From NCBI RefSeq assembly GCF_043290135.1, contig NC_134707.1, positions 79,998,987 through 80,062,986 of the forward strand: 64,000 bases of DNA, written 5' to 3'. Position 1 is the stretch's first letter. Every line of letters starts with the position of its first letter. Made by a program: the position numbers and the translations under genes. The stretch comes from Rhipicephalus microplus. Lineage: Eukaryota > Arthropoda > Arachnida > Ixodida > Ixodidae. The notes beneath the pieces are model-generated. The model had not been told where the DNA came from. It worked only from the letters and a program-made list of their open reading frames with translations, and did no database searches. Shown here piece after piece: positions 47,391-59,135 of this stretch.

Positions 47391-48159
47391 GTGCTGATTT
47401 CAAATTGACATATCTACCTTCCTTATTCTTACATCCGATATCATGGATTTCGAATTTACGTGGAATCATCCTTTTTTTTCTTTGCCTTCAATTTTTCGAT
47501 TCACCGCTGCGCAGGCTCGACCCAACTTATTCCTGGACAAAAAAAAACTGTTTTAACACCAGATCTGTTTCTCACCTGCTCGATACACGGTGGGAGAAGG
47601 CAGAAAGATATGGAATGCATGTGAAAGGCACACCCTTATCGATTCTCACCGTGTCACTACTGCCCTGTTTGGGTTTATTTATACATCTTTCGCTGAGAAG
47701 TCTCAGCTTCCCTTCTGGAAACTCTGATGACCTAAACCTAGCGAGCTGGCCATCAAAAGCCTCCGACGTTTGATGCTGGCGCGATTTGAACGAGGTAGAT
47801 TCCAGACATGAAGACGTGACACCATTCCTGACTAACGTTGAGTGACAGGAATGGAAATTAAGAATGGGCTTAACTGACCCAGGCGAATACAGCCAGCATG
47901 TGTGCTCTTGCTTAATCTTAATTTTCAAATCCAAATCGCCTCCTTATGCATGCGCTGCTGATTCATGTGTTCGGGTGTGTGGAACTCTTCAATTTAACAT
48001 TCAGTTGTAAGTCCAGTGGTTCTTCTTTTTCGCTGTCTTCGTGTCGTTTTTCGCTCGTTCCATCTCCCTATTACTAAGAACCCACACGCCCAAAAAGATA
48101 CGTTACGGATTCCACAACGCCTGCAATATCGTCCTGTTTTAGACATATTCCGTAACGCT
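47391..48159. other. No gene seen
   Basis: The frame 47405-47773 and its opposite-strand partner have no recognisable domain. Nothing else could be supported. Confidence 0.4.
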
Positions 48160-48256
48160 AAGTTGTCACAGGACCGGGTTAACTGGCGGAACATGGGAGA
48201 GGCCTTTGTCCTGCAGTGGACGTAGTCATTCTGATGATGATGATGATAAAGTTGTC
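48160..48256 (+). mobile_element. 81-bp RTE 3' end with 8-bp TSD
   Basis: 48168-48248 repeats the last ~80 bp of the RTE element (compare 12157-12226). It covers the last codons, the stop and the GCTGATGATGATGA-type tail, here with one more ATG unit. It is flanked by AAGTTGTC at 48160-48167 and 48249-48256. This is an extremely 5'-truncated but genuine RTE insertion. Only two bases in the stop-to-tail spacer differ from the full copy. Confidence 0.9.
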
Positions 48257-49285
48257 TATGTACAGTCTAAAGCTTGTGGAACATGATGTTGTCGATTCAC
48301 TTTGCGATTTGCACTACGGCAAGTTTTGTATAAGATGCGCACGTTTCTGTTTGGCTATCTGCTTTTTAGTACACTACGCCCACTTTTTGGACTTCGTGGA
48401 AGAAGCATACACGCCACAAACCCGGCAACTATCATGCGTTAAGCAGACATATCCGAAATTCATTACAAGCTGCAGCGTGTGTGCTCAGAGGGGCAGGCCG
48501 CATGACATCCTTCGGGAAAGTTCGCATCACTTTGTGCGCATATTTTTACACTGCGTAATAAAGCCGCTGAAAAAGTGGAAACGATTAGTCGATCAAAGAA
48601 ATAAAGACTATGGAATATCCTCGCTTCCCTTGATAGGTGACACTTGGCTGGGCTAATCATGCGCGTAGCAACTGGTCTGCAATTAATCGCAGAAAAAATA
48701 TCGAACGAAAAAAAGAAAGGCACATACTTTTTACCTGCGTTGGTGGAGCCAGAGTAAAGCACTTCTACTGAATGGAGCACACTGCCAGTAAAAGTATTCT
48801 CACGTTTAAAAAACCAGTGATAGCGTAGGGGCATTGTTTGATTTTCCTGAGCACACACTGTCGAACACAGCATTTGAAATTTTACAAGAATGTCTACCCA
48901 AACCAAACGTCACGTTAAAGAAAAAGTGAAAAATAGAATCGCATGAAACATTGTACAAAACTGGTGTGCATAAGGAATTCTTTAAAAAAGAAATATTCAG
49001 CCTTCAAAAGGAACTCATATTTTATTGCTCTTATACCTTCAAAGTTTGCGTGATAGCCATCAATGCATATATGTCCATTGATTACCTTTATGATTCACAT
49101 TGGATTGCCCGGCTGGTAGAAGGCCCACGGTATCAAAAGCGTTTCCCGTTGCTTTTATTCATGGTTAGTACAAATATACAGAAGCAGGTGGTCAAGATCT
49201 GCAGTCAAACCCTCTCTTGATGCAAGCACTGCGATGTTTCTTCAGCCAGTATATTGTGAGTTTATATCGTGATTTTCTTTTATTT
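48257..49285. other. No gene supported
   Basis: The frames 48216-48656 (+) and 48463-48906 (-) overlap on opposite strands and neither shows a known motif. The rest is AT-rich. Confidence 0.35.
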
Positions 49286-49350
49286 ATATGCGAAGCATAT
49301 CTTAGCGAACTTCGGCGACTTCGAGCGTATCTATCTATCTGGACGTTTAC
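49286..49350 (+). repeat. ATATGCGAAGCATAT palindromic repeat unit
   Basis: The palindrome (49286-49300) is followed by CTTAGCGAACTTCGGCGACTTCGAGCGTATC and a short TATC run. The arrangement matches 31450-31497, where the arms differ by a compensating base pair. Confidence 0.6.
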
Positions 49351-49629
49351 GATTGGGTGCTTTCGTGGTCACTGCCTTAACTTGACGTGAACCAAAATTA
49401 GCATTGGAGGGTGATGGTTTGACGAATATTACGTGTTACAGTTCAAGACATGAATAAAGTCGCAATCCCATCGTGTACGTCTTCAAACACTACACTGCAG
49501 ACAGTGGCACATACCCATGGGTGGGTATGTGCCGCTGGTATGTGGAAATGCGCCACAGGTGACTGACACTTAGTATCTGATCAGGAACAATGAGAACACA
49601 CATTAGCAATTTTTATGCGTGAGCGTTAA

Positions 49630-49737
49630 GTAATGCCCGACATCGGTGCCGGTACCAACGTGGACGCTGCCCGCCTCGGTCTGAAAAGACCGGGCTTCAA
49701 GACACAAATAAAGTTTTGTGAATGAATCGGTGGCGTC
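49630..49737 (+). mobile_element. LINE 3' end remnant with stem-loop
   Basis: GCCCGCCTCGGTCTGAAAAGACCGGGCTTC contains a perfect 6-bp stem (49677-49682 with 49687-49692, loop GAAA). It is followed by AAGACACAAATAAAGTTTTG and a GAAT/TGAA run. Stem-loop then AATAAAGTTT is the layout of several tick LINE 3' ends. The left limit is uncertain. Confidence 0.45.
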
Positions 49738-49905
49738 AACCCAACGAATGCATAGAATAAATGTGAGTGTTAAGAAAAACCTGACGTAGGCAGCGTTGAC
49801 CCCCCAACGAATGCAAATAAATTTCAGGGTCACAGGAGGAATCAAACCCAAGCACTCTGCTTGGCAGTCAAGCATTCTACCACAGAAAAACGCCAGGTCT
49901 CGGAA
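49738..49905 (-). mobile_element. tRNA-derived SINE-like element (another family)
   Basis: On the minus strand, 49882-49835 reads TGTGGTAGAATGCTTGACTGCC (box A-like) and then GGGTTTGATTCCTCCTGTGACC (box B). The body holds two copies of an ATTCGTTGGG(T/G)GTCAACGC-like segment. It abuts the LINE end at 49737. No TSD was determined. Confidence 0.45.
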
Positions 49906-50325
49906 CTACTTTTCAAACAGACGCTAATCTTCGTGAAACGTCCGTAGCGGTTGCAGTGCTGCCTACCCAGTTTTATAAGCATTACATATGTACTCCTTTG
50001 ATACAGCCATCACGTCGGGTTAACGTCATTTGTGGTTAGGTGTCATGCGCTGAAGTTGATTAATGTAGCAGTGTCCAGGGCCAGCATCCTCGCGAGCATC
50101 AGCGCTTATATCAGCTTCTGATGTTGCTAATACGCATGTTCCAGTTGGCATCGTTGCGCAAGTGCGAACAACTGGTTATATAAACATCTGCAACTCTTTG
50201 ACATATGTCTGTGTGTGCAACATTTGTACATATATTTAGCACCAATTCATGACATTTCGCTCAGAAAAAAATTCCAACACGCTCATTTTACCTCCGCATG
50301 CTTCGCATTGCGTCGATTTTTGGGT
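49906..50325. other. No gene seen
   Basis: No coding content. A GCATGCTTCGCATTGC stretch at 50296-50311 resembles, in reverse orientation, the palindromic unit at 49286. Confidence 0.4.
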
Positions 50326-50327
50326 AG

Positions 50328-50578
50328 GCCCCACCACGGTGGTCTAGTGGCTAAGGTACTCGGCTGTTGACCCGCTGGTGGCGGGATTGAATCCCGGCTG
50401 TGGCGGCTGCATTTTCGGTAAAGGCGAAAATGCTGTAAGTTCGTGTGCTCAAATTATGTGCACGTTAAAGAACCCCAGGTGGTCAAAATTTCCGGAGCTA
50501 TCCACTGCGGCTTCTCTCATAATTCTATGGTATTTTTGGGGCGTTAAATCCCACATATCAATCAATCCATCCATCTAT
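50328..50578 (+). mobile_element. Ruka-like SINE (copy 4)
   Basis: The only plus-strand copy. The head GGCCCCACCACGGTGGTCTAG has box A at 50341-50356 and a box B-like GGATTGAATCC at 50384-50394. The conserved body (TTAAAGAACCCCAGGTGGTC, then GGGGCGTTAAATCCCACATATCA) ends in an ATCAATCCATCC tail. It is diverged by several substitutions from copy 1. No clear TSD was found. Confidence 0.88.
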
Positions 50579-51235
50579 TCCCTGGTACGTGAAATCTGTC
50601 AAACTTTTTATTGTCTTGATGTATCGAGCGGTTGGCACACAAATAAGGTACCAGCTGCTTCTTATTTTTTAAGTATCTATCTCTTAACAGAGTTCTCATA
50701 GGGTCCAAGTTTCCAAGCGTAAGAAGTCCACAGCACATGGTTAGGAACAGTAATGATACGATGTTTCGAAGCAAGTATTTAACAATCACATATATGTGCA
50801 TATACGGTGATGTTAACAAATTGAAGAGCACTCACTGCATACAGTCAGCACTCACATAAACGTCAACAAAGCAGTCAACAGTCGCGTAAATGTGCGCTAT
50901 CACGTAAAAAAAGAAAAAGACGTGATTTCACTAATATCGGCCAATAATGCCAATGTCTTGAAAAAACCTCTCAACTCCTTTACGGCGCGCTTCTGTAAAT
51001 TGGCCACGGGCCCAAAAGTTTCTTTAAGGTGAATGGCCTGTGATCTTGTGATAACAGCATGAATGAAGTGAAACAGTGTGTACTGTGCATGTCTTGTGTT
51101 CGAACTAGTACCACCAAGTGAATCGATAAAGCAACGCACCGTACCAACATATACTCCTATAGTTTGTGCAATTAAGCATTCTTGCAAAAGCTGCTGCGGC
51201 GTCCACGTCGGTCATTAGAGATCTATATTAATTAG
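50579..51235. other. No gene seen
   Basis: Short frames on both strands lack motifs. Confidence 0.4.
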
Positions 51236-51239
51236 GGAT

Positions 51240-51480
51240 GATCTAAGTCGGTGTCTTGGTGTTTCGTGTTGTGGTCATTCTAGCAGGAGGTAATGTGTGT
51301 CTTCATCTACAAATCCGCAATAACAATCACAATATTCAGCGCGGCCATTTCTGTGTCAGAAAAGCTTGTTGTAGGCAGTGCTTAATTTTTCTTGATGAAT
51401 GCACACTTCTGTCAAAGGATAACTGAATTTCTATTTCAATTAGTGGATCAATATGATCTAAATCGAGCTTTTGGAGTTTT
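51240..51480 (-). pseudogene. Short relic of a LINE ORF2 C-terminus
   Basis: The minus strand near 51345-51280 reads CDCYCGFVDEDTHYLLLE, a worn version of the zinc motif (CxxCG...H..LxC) found after RNase H in I/R1-type LINEs. Too little remains to classify further. Confidence 0.4.
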
Positions 51481-53365
51481 GGTCAAACCACGCATTTTTA
51501 CACATATTCAAAAACTTTCTCTTTAAAGTTTTTGCTAGAAAATGTATCCTAACAGGAGTGTGCTGTTATTTCATTCTATAAAAATGGCCACTGCACATTA
51601 CGCGCAACTGCTGACAAGATGACGGTAAACGACATCCTCTCCTCACTCAAAAAACAGAGGGGAAAGGGCTTTTACTTCAACAATGCATGAGATGTGCTAA
51701 AATCTTTTATCATATAGAATGCGCTTATCGGAAAGCTTAATTCCTCAATTCGCAATGCCCATCAATTCAAAATGTCGTTTGTTTCAGTTTAGCTCAATTA
51801 AGAGTCAGCAACACAATCATGTGAGACGGTTTTATACCAGAAACACGATATTCGGTTTTTAAAAGTAGAAATGTTAAAGGACTATTTTTATTATCATATC
51901 CGGGGTTTTACATACCAAATACGTGATATATGAATGCAAGTGATGCCACCGTAGTGTAAGATTCCAGAGAGTTCGACAGTCTAGCATTTCTACAAGCGCA
52001 CTGGCATTGCACAGTACACTATTTCACCGCCATTAAAATGTGCCTGGTCATTTTGAATCGGTTCGTGAGGTTCCGAATAAGCCGCTTTACGAAAGACCGG
52101 CTTCTTCAGAACTCGACAAGCTGAAACAAGAGAGAAAACACAATAAACAAAGTCACAAGTGTGTTAAAGTCCCAAGCACAACTATAGAAACACATGTACC
52201 TTCATCATTTCTATGGTGACTGTATGACGTCGCAACGCTTTCTTATTTCTGGTATTTATCGCGTGAAACACTCTAAGCTACAAATTTAACTTACGCTAAA
52301 CACTCCAATGACAACAGTTCACTATGGGCAGGAAACTGAAGCCACGCCCTTACAGCAACTTCTGTTTGTCGTTCGATATAGAAGCCGGCCGACAAAAATA
52401 AATTTTGGTTTTGAAAGTCGCAGACTCACCGTAACCAACTGTATAGAGGTGAAATACTTCCGACATACGGAGCTGGCAGAGTTGCACCACAGCATCAATT
52501 TGTGCCAGAGCTTCAAGGATTCATCAAATCCGGCCAGTACCTTCGTCGCTACACGCACACCAGGAATGGCTTTGGGATTATCTACGGAATTTAAAATCTG
52601 CGCCCTTGAAACGGAGCATCCGGATACGGCGCTTTATTTTGTTTGTTCGTTTTTACCCTCCGTAACAAACCTGTTGCGGAGTTGGGGTATGCAGCTTTGC
52701 TGCAATATAAACTCACACACTGAACAAAAAAAAAGGAACAAAACGCACAGAAAGCCGGTTCTGATTAACGGCGGTCCATCGCAAGGGGCGCAGTAGCGTT
52801 TGCAGGGCCTCCTCCGGCAAGGTCAGTTTGATAGTGATGGCGTACATTTTCTTCTTCCGACCGAAGTTGGTTATCTATAAGTCGGTGAACGCCTTGCGTA
52901 AAGGCAGTCGCTGTGTCTATGCAAAAGCAGTAGCAAAAAAAGTCCAATTGTTTCTTCATTGCCGCAGTGGTCACAGGCTGCTCTTTCAGCTATCTTAATT
53001 GTGAACGCATAGACGTTGGTGTACGCAGACGCACAACCATATAGTCTTCACAAAAAGATTGTACCTACTGGGTGGAACCTCTTCTTTCAATGAAAAATAC
53101 GTAAGCACCTGACCGCACTTTTTTAAGAAAGACGAAATTAATCAATTGGAGGTGGCAACAAGAACATCAAGTCTGTCTGTCAGCCTACATTTGCCTTAAT
53201 TTGACTATTTATGTTAACACACAGCACCTATACTAGTTTTAATTATCAAAAAATACCTGCAGTGCCCTAGGGAATTATTGCAAAGGAAAAATACGTAATG
53301 TAAACTGCGCTTACACAAAAAGAAGTATTCATAACAAGATGGTCACAAAAACAGATCACAAAAAT
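51481..53365. other. No gene supported
   Basis: The frame 52308-52796 (+, 162 codons) is open but has no motif I recognise, and a minus frame at 52765-52974 is equally plain. Composition is ordinary. Confidence 0.35.
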
Positions 53366-53369
53366 GCAG

Positions 53370-53990
53370 CTATGAAAGTAGCAATATGTCCGTGAAAAAT
53401 GTTTCAGTGCGGCAGTCTGCAGCCTCCTGTAAGAGCCGATTCCACTGGGAGATTGTAAGCGGAAATACAGAGTTTTGATAAATGTTTGTTCTGGAAAAAG
53501 TTTCTCCTAGTTTTAGGGGGTGGTCAGTTCTCTTAGAGAAAAAATGGGGAGGTGAAAAGTAAGATTCTTTATCTATTTTGATCAACCCATGAAGTACTTT
53601 GAATAGCATTTCTAATCTCAAGTGTTTCCTACGTAACACCAACAAATCCCACCCTAACCTATATTTAAGAACAGTGACACTGACACTTAAGTTGTAGTTA
53701 CTAGTCACAAAACGAGCTGTGCGCTTTCTCAAGCATATTAGACAAAGTTCTTGTTTGTGGGTCCCATGCAACAGAGGCGTACTCTGAGAGAGGTCGGACA
53801 TTCGAAAAGTAGAGTAGTTCTCTGATTCCGGGAGGTGCTAACCAGAAGTTGCGTTTAACAAAGTTTAACATTCTGCAGGATCTCGCTGTGACATATTCAA
53901 CCTGCTTAGTCCAAGTAAGATTCGATTAAATTTAAACACCTAGGTATTTATACTCAGTTACTCGCGTTAGCCTGATGGTGTCTAATGTAT
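53370..53990 (-). pseudogene. L2/CR1-like LINE ORF2 C-terminal relic
   Basis: The minus frame 53801-53370 encodes the conserved C-terminal region of these enzymes: RKRTARFVTSNYNLSVSVTVL, LGWDLLVLRRKHLRLEMLFKVLHG, PPHFFSKRTDHPLKL, then TNIYQNSVFPLTISQWNRLLQEA. The RT core is absent, so it is strongly 5'-truncated or eroded. Confidence 0.72.
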
Positions 53991-54239
53991 AATGAAACAG
54001 GCATGGGTCGCGCTTATGAGTGAAGGAGACGCACTGTCAGTTCGTAAACAGTACTATATTGAATTCAGAAAACTACAGTTTTATGAACGTTGTCGTTTCG
54101 CGCATGAAGTTCTTCCGCAGTGCCTAAGCGATGTTGAATGCCCTAATAACAAGACATTATTAATTCACATTTCAATTGGCAACTTGGGGGCCATTGTTTG
54201 CATGAAAAATTCCAGGTCATCACATTGAACGAGGTGACG

Positions 54240-54882
54240 AAGTGCTATTAGCTCAGCAGGAGGGTCTATTTCCCGCCACACGCCAAGCTCTCCTGGTCTC
54301 AGTCTTCCGCCCTTTGCATGTTGCAAAATGGGTTCTATTCTAGCCTAGCCAGGGTCAGCAAGTACGCGAACTTCTACGAGGCCGGTTATTGGAATTGCGG
54401 AGATCCATTCTGCACTTCGGAGCGAGAACTGTGGTGGTGTCCCTCGTTGCGGGACAACAGTTGTCACACCCCGAAAGCGGAGTGGGAAGAAGCGCTCAAG
54501 AGCTCCGGCCTCGCCACTGAGCTAAGGGCCGTTCAGAGAGCCCACGGAGCCTCGGTTAGGCACGGCCTACCTGTTCCGACGTAGTAGCTGCCAGCGGTGG
54601 CTAGTCCCTCGCAAAGGGACTTTGCTTGTCGCCCGCCAGGGTTATCATACAGTTCATTGTTTGTCTGTTACAATGTATCGTATACAAAATTATTGTACCC
54701 CCAAAAAAACATCACACACATCTTCACATATTCCAAATAATATTTCGAAGCCCTGATGCGGGTGATATCTTTCTTTCTTTTTATGGAGCGTTATTACGTC
54801 TCATAGTACCTCTATGTATCCCCTCCTGCATGGGCCCGATTAGGGCCTGCAGTATGTACAAATAAATAAATAAATATCTAAA
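54240..54882 (+). pseudogene. 5'-truncated LINE end: ORF2 C-terminus and 3' UTR
   Basis: The frame 54318-54584 ends in ELWWCPSLRD, then AEWEEALKSSGLATELRAVQ and RAHGASVRHGLPVPT, the typical C-terminal tail of one group of tick LINEs (WE.AL.SS....Q...V.RA). A perfect 7-bp stem-loop (54603-54609 with 54615-54621) follows soon after the stop. The 3' UTR ends GGGCCTGCAGTATGTAC before an AAAT tail at 54862-54880. Confidence 0.65.
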
Positions 54883-55640
54883 ACGAGTGAGCTGTGCGAG
54901 CTTGAGTGACACCCACTCGCTTCGTCACATCAAAAAGTGCAGAAACAAAGAAGAGATCAAGGGCAAATAAATCCACGTCGCTATACTTCATTGCCCCCCA
55001 GCGAAGCTGGTTGCCTGGTTCGGTGCCTTTGTTTCAGAAATTTGGCCAGCAAGCTTCTATTGCTCGCGCCATGTCCAACGGTGGCTGCCGGTGTGTGAGC
55101 GGTGTCAGTGTACTCTCTTCCGGTTGCTGCTCAAGGTCGGTTCAAGGGTCGCGCAGACACCGAGCTGCTTCCAGGACAGAGCACTTCATTCTCCTATTCC
55201 TTCGTTCACACGTTGCCGCTTCCGCGTAACATTATTATAATTTACCTCACTTACTGCTAGTCGAAATAGTGTTTTATTACTCTTATTGTAAGCTCGTCCA
55301 CCATAACATTTCTTTAAAAAGTAAAAATTTTGGGTATTAGAGCTCAGGTCATTGTTTACACTCGTTGAATTGGAGGGGGGGGTGAAGCTCCTCATGATCG
55401 AGGGTTGTCCTCTCCCCCCCTTCCCCATCGCCATAGCCAGTCGCTATTACTCGGAGCATTCACTAGGTGCGCAGCTGCTCTCTCGCGTCTAGTTCCAATA
55501 GGAACCTCTCGATGGCTCTGCAGCATACGCCCAACTCCGGCGCGCCCTCTAGCTTGATAGGACACCGATGGAGGGCCAAAACTACGAACCGCGTTCGATC
55601 TCGGCACGCTGTTTTTTTCTACTATATAGTACTTTCGTCA
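54883..55640. other. No gene supported
   Basis: Contains a poly-G/C-rich stretch near 55372-55425. The frames here (54906-55229, 55392-55607) have no motif. Confidence 0.35.
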
Positions 55641-55688
55641 GTCATCAGTCTGTTTGCTTCAATATTATAAAGACGAGGTGTCGGAGCG

Positions 55689-56270
55689 GTGGGCTCACAA
55701 AGCAGTTGCAGCACGGGCTCGCCAAGAACCGAGTCAGAGCTTAGGGTTCGAGAAGTCAAAGTGAGAGGCCAGCGTCGTGCCGACCAGGAGATGAGAGCTC
55801 GAGCAGCCGAAGTGACACAGGCTCGTCGGCAAGCGAGCGCGGAGGCGGCGAAGGCCCGCGAAGCAGAATCTAGACGGAAGCGCCGGCAAGCGGGTCCTGA
55901 GGCGGTGCAGGGGTCAATAATGAACCAAATGTAAGAACGCACCCTTTACACTGCCGGGGGATTTCAACGTAGACCTCATGGAGGATAAATGGCTCATTCA
56001 ACATGCGACATCTAGATATACTGTAAGGTGCTTATCATTCGATCATCTGCAGACAACGATGACTGGGGAACCTGCATCGATCTAGTTTTGGCCAATTTCA
56101 CCCTGTATTCGATCCGAGAACTATGTCGCTTCACATCACTATAACCACAAAGTGGTCATAATGAAGGGTAAACGGAATCCGCCTCTCGCTACCATCTCGC
56201 TAACACTTTACCACGATGCGCTAAGCGGAACGATGAGAGAATCAGCAAGGAAACGATCACTAAAACCTCA
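55689..56270 (+). pseudogene. Possible Helentron relic: Arg/Ala/Glu-repeat segment plus endonuclease fragment
   Basis: The 81-codon frame 55689-55934 is a basic helical repeat (VREVKVRGQRRADQEMRARAAE..., AREAESRRKRRQAG), like the repeated REAEA/RRR segments near the N-terminus of Helitron-type proteins in arachnids. Directly after its end a second frame (55951 on) reads LPGDFNVDLM..., TCIDLVLANF, then HHYNHKVVIM, a decayed APE-like endonuclease of the kind Helentrons carry. Rep and helicase domains are absent, so a large internal deletion must be assumed if this is one element. A LINE endonuclease is the alternative. Confidence 0.35.
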
Positions 56271-57238
56271 GCGCCGTGAATTTTCTGCCTAGGTATATAA
56301 CCACACGGTGGTACATGTACCTGAAATGAGCGCTTTAAGTGTAAAGTTTGCTCTCCAAGTCTAGGAGTACGAAGTTGAATACTTTAACAATATTGTAACT
56401 GCACCAGTTATTGTTTTTCGACAACAAAAAAATTTGACAAGTATCTATACACGAGTTGTTCACCTCAATTATTTACACCTGTTGGAGAAACACGACTATA
56501 ATGTATTGGTTTATTTATAGATTTCTTCCTCTTGCATATCAGCTTAATATTTGCATCGCAGCTATATTATTAAATTTTCAGACGTATATGAATTATCACT
56601 TTAAATCTGAGAACAGTAAATTTCACAAAATGATTAATGTAAAAATAAGTTTTTTACATAGAAAAACTCCAAATGTGAAAATGTTTACGATTGAGAACTT
56701 CAAGCGAAAATGCCTACAGATAAATAGTGCATTGATTTACTTCTTTAACAATACTGCCAATCTCATGAAAGAGGGAGGACATATGAAAACATATTTGTTT
56801 ATCTAAAATTATAATCGTTAAAATAAAAAGCTAAACTGCTCAATGACATGCAAATAATATATTATCCATCACTATAATAACAGACAATGAAACAATTTTG
56901 AACTACTTGTGGTACACTGAAAATTGTCGAAAATATGCAGCCTTGCTTATCCTACAAAAGGTAAAAACAAATTTAATTATAATTTTACTGCATGGTCTGA
57001 ATTAGTACCTGAAACTTTACTGCATTTCTGTGGTGAAAATATTATGTATCTTACAATGCCACTTTAACCAAGTTCGCTGCACCATGATCATCGGTGACTC
57101 CACGCATTTGAGTGCATTGCTTCAAAAATAATATTAATCTCGCGAGTTTACTTGGCAATTTTGTTAGTGCTCGTCGACTCGTAAGAGCGTTCGTACCCTT
57201 ATACTAGTCTCCCTCTTTGTTTCCATGTATTTTTCAAG
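56271..57238. other. No gene seen; AT-rich, probably intronic or intergenic
   Basis: Strongly AT-rich. The frame 56456-56806 has low-complexity composition and no motif. The right end is a pyrimidine-rich tract leading into the exon acceptor at 57238. Confidence 0.4.
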
Positions 57239-57481
57239 ATTGAAGGGGCAAGGATGTCCGAAGGAAAACCAGCACAAACAGATTCCTCGCAAGAAAAGAC
57301 GGAAACACCTACCTCCAATGATGACCAAGGGCCCATGGTGGCGACATGCATTGCAGCTGGGATATTGCTGCCGGCTGCTGCGGCAGCTTCTCCGTTTGTG
57401 CCGGTGGTGGCAGCTGGATTAGGAACAGCTGGGCTGGGAGCGCTGACCGGATGCATTGCTATGGCGTAAAAGAAGTAGCAG
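57239..57481 (+). CDS. Exon encoding a 71-residue Gly/Ala-rich membrane-type protein (candidate host gene)
   Basis: The frame 57254-57469 encodes 71 residues. It has a polar N-terminus (MSEGKPAQTDSSQEKTETPT) and, from residue ~28, one long hydrophobic segment rich in Ala, Gly and Val (VATCIAAGILLPAAAAA, PVVAAGLGTAGLGALTG), enough for one or two membrane helices. A pyrimidine-rich tract ends in TTTTTCAAG at 57238 (acceptor). A consensus donor CAG|GTATGT begins at 57482, twelve bases past the stop. The frame is open back to the exon start, so the true start could be in an earlier exon. The Ala/Gly pattern recalls ISG12/IFI27-type membrane proteins, but I cannot confirm homology. No transposon motif is present. 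Confidence 0.5.
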
Positions 57482-58483
57482 GTATGTTATATGCAGATAG
57501 AATATGACCGTTTAAAAAATTGAAATTTTCTAGCTTAAAGCGCCACAAGCATTAAAAATATCGTTTCATCTCTACAGGAAAAATTGTAGCGCAATGCAAC
57601 AGGACAAAAAAAAACAAAGAGACTGACGCTTTCAAGGGGGAGGGGTTGAATGTGATAGCAGCACATGTCCACACTCACGCACACAAGAAGAGTATGAGCT
57701 AACAACTGTGACAGCTCGACACTTTCAGTGCACTCCTTCAACACAAAGGACTTCCGAAAAGAATGCGCAGGTATAGACTGGACAAGCGCGAATCCACAAC
57801 TGTAGCTGTTGTTACTTTGTGGCTGTGAAGGGCGTTGCAGATGTTGACTCCACGTTTAACGATGCTATAACAGGCAAACAACAATATACATTTTACAAAG
57901 TCTCGTATATGAATGCATAATAAATGCTCCGCTGCATCTGTGGAGACACGTTTCACTTTCGTGTTGTACTGATTTGTATCACGGAAGGATCGGGCATGTC
58001 ATTCTATTTTTTAAACACACTCGACGTTTTATCAAATGATGCTGTAAATGCGCTATCCGTATGCAAAATTTTCTGCAATGCAATTCCAAACAGTCGTGTT
58101 ATTATCCACCAAGAAGGAACATATAAAATATATACCAAGCATGATTTTACATAGACTGCTCGTTATTGATGAGGTGGCATCATTATGATAGGAGTGTTCG
58201 TCAGTCCACCACATGCGCTCATATATCTATGGCGATGACTGCCGAAATAAACGATTCCACTTTATCTTATGATTCATATGTGAAAAGTAAACCTAGGTGT
58301 TTAACGTAGTCATCAAGCTTGGTGTCAATGCTAGCGCTTATATCCAACTTTGCCATGACTGCGTGAGCCACTTGTACTTCTTGTGAACGTGAAAAATTTT
58401 TTTACAACGAACAGAATGAAAAACCTCAACGTAATCAGCGACAAAAAAGCAACACTTTGTAACCTTCTTTCACATGTTTGCAG

Positions 58484-58650
58484 GCACTCAAAACACCAAT
58501 ATCTGCGACTGGCACGCCAAGCCTGCCTGCGCTAAAAAAGGACAGGTGGCTTATTTTGTGGAACTGCACAAAGTACTTTACCAGTAGTTGTTACGCTTTG
58601 GTCAAGAAGGGATATCTTCTTGAAATAAAATATATCTTTCAGCAGTATTC
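58484..58650 (+). other. Likely 3' UTR exon of the same gene
   Basis: A strong acceptor (CTTCTTTCACATGTTTGCAG ending at 58483) is paired with the donor at 57482, giving a 1,002-bp intron. The exon has an AATAAA signal at 58624-58629. Since the stop codon is within 15 bases of the junction, the transcript would not be expected to trigger nonsense-mediated decay. Confidence 0.42.
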
Positions 58651-59110
58651 ACATGTCCAACATTTGTTTCTTTAGCGAATGCTTGTTGTCAATTACTTAT
58701 TTTGGTGTCGGTGGCGTTGTACGCAAGGAAGCCAGAGTCGACGAGTGGCCACAAACGAGAATCTCGTGGGTGCACTGGTCATATGTCTATCTGTATGCAC
58801 TGTTTTCAAAAAAGAAAAAAAAAGATTTTCAATTATAGGTTTTCCGGCAATCAGCTCTTTCTGGTGTGACAATATATCTAACCCGGATCGGTTCTCATTT
58901 CACCCTATTCCAGAAACCATAGCCAGCGTGAGGTCGGGCGACTGGCGTTGGCGTGTTATGGACGTGTAGCTGTCGAGGCTATCCAAGGTGACCTTGGATG
59001 ATCGCGTTATGAGGCACGCGAAGGAAGGAGCAAGGCGGCCTACGAAGGCAGTCTTTGTCTCATTAACAACCAATTGTGGGCCCGTCGTGTGTTTAGGTAT
59101 ATAACTATCA
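58651..59110. other. No gene supported
   Basis: Includes the downstream flank of the candidate gene. No LINE or host motif was seen. Confidence 0.35.
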
Positions 59111-59135
59111 AGGGCATGAGCACACCCTGACGCAG

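Noticed and set aside
48463..48906. 147-codon minus-strand frame as a gene
   Set aside because: No motif, overlaps another open frame on the plus strand, and no splice or poly(A) support.
52308..52796. 162-codon plus-strand frame as a gene
   Set aside because: No domain or signal recognised, and opposite-strand frames are equally long nearby.
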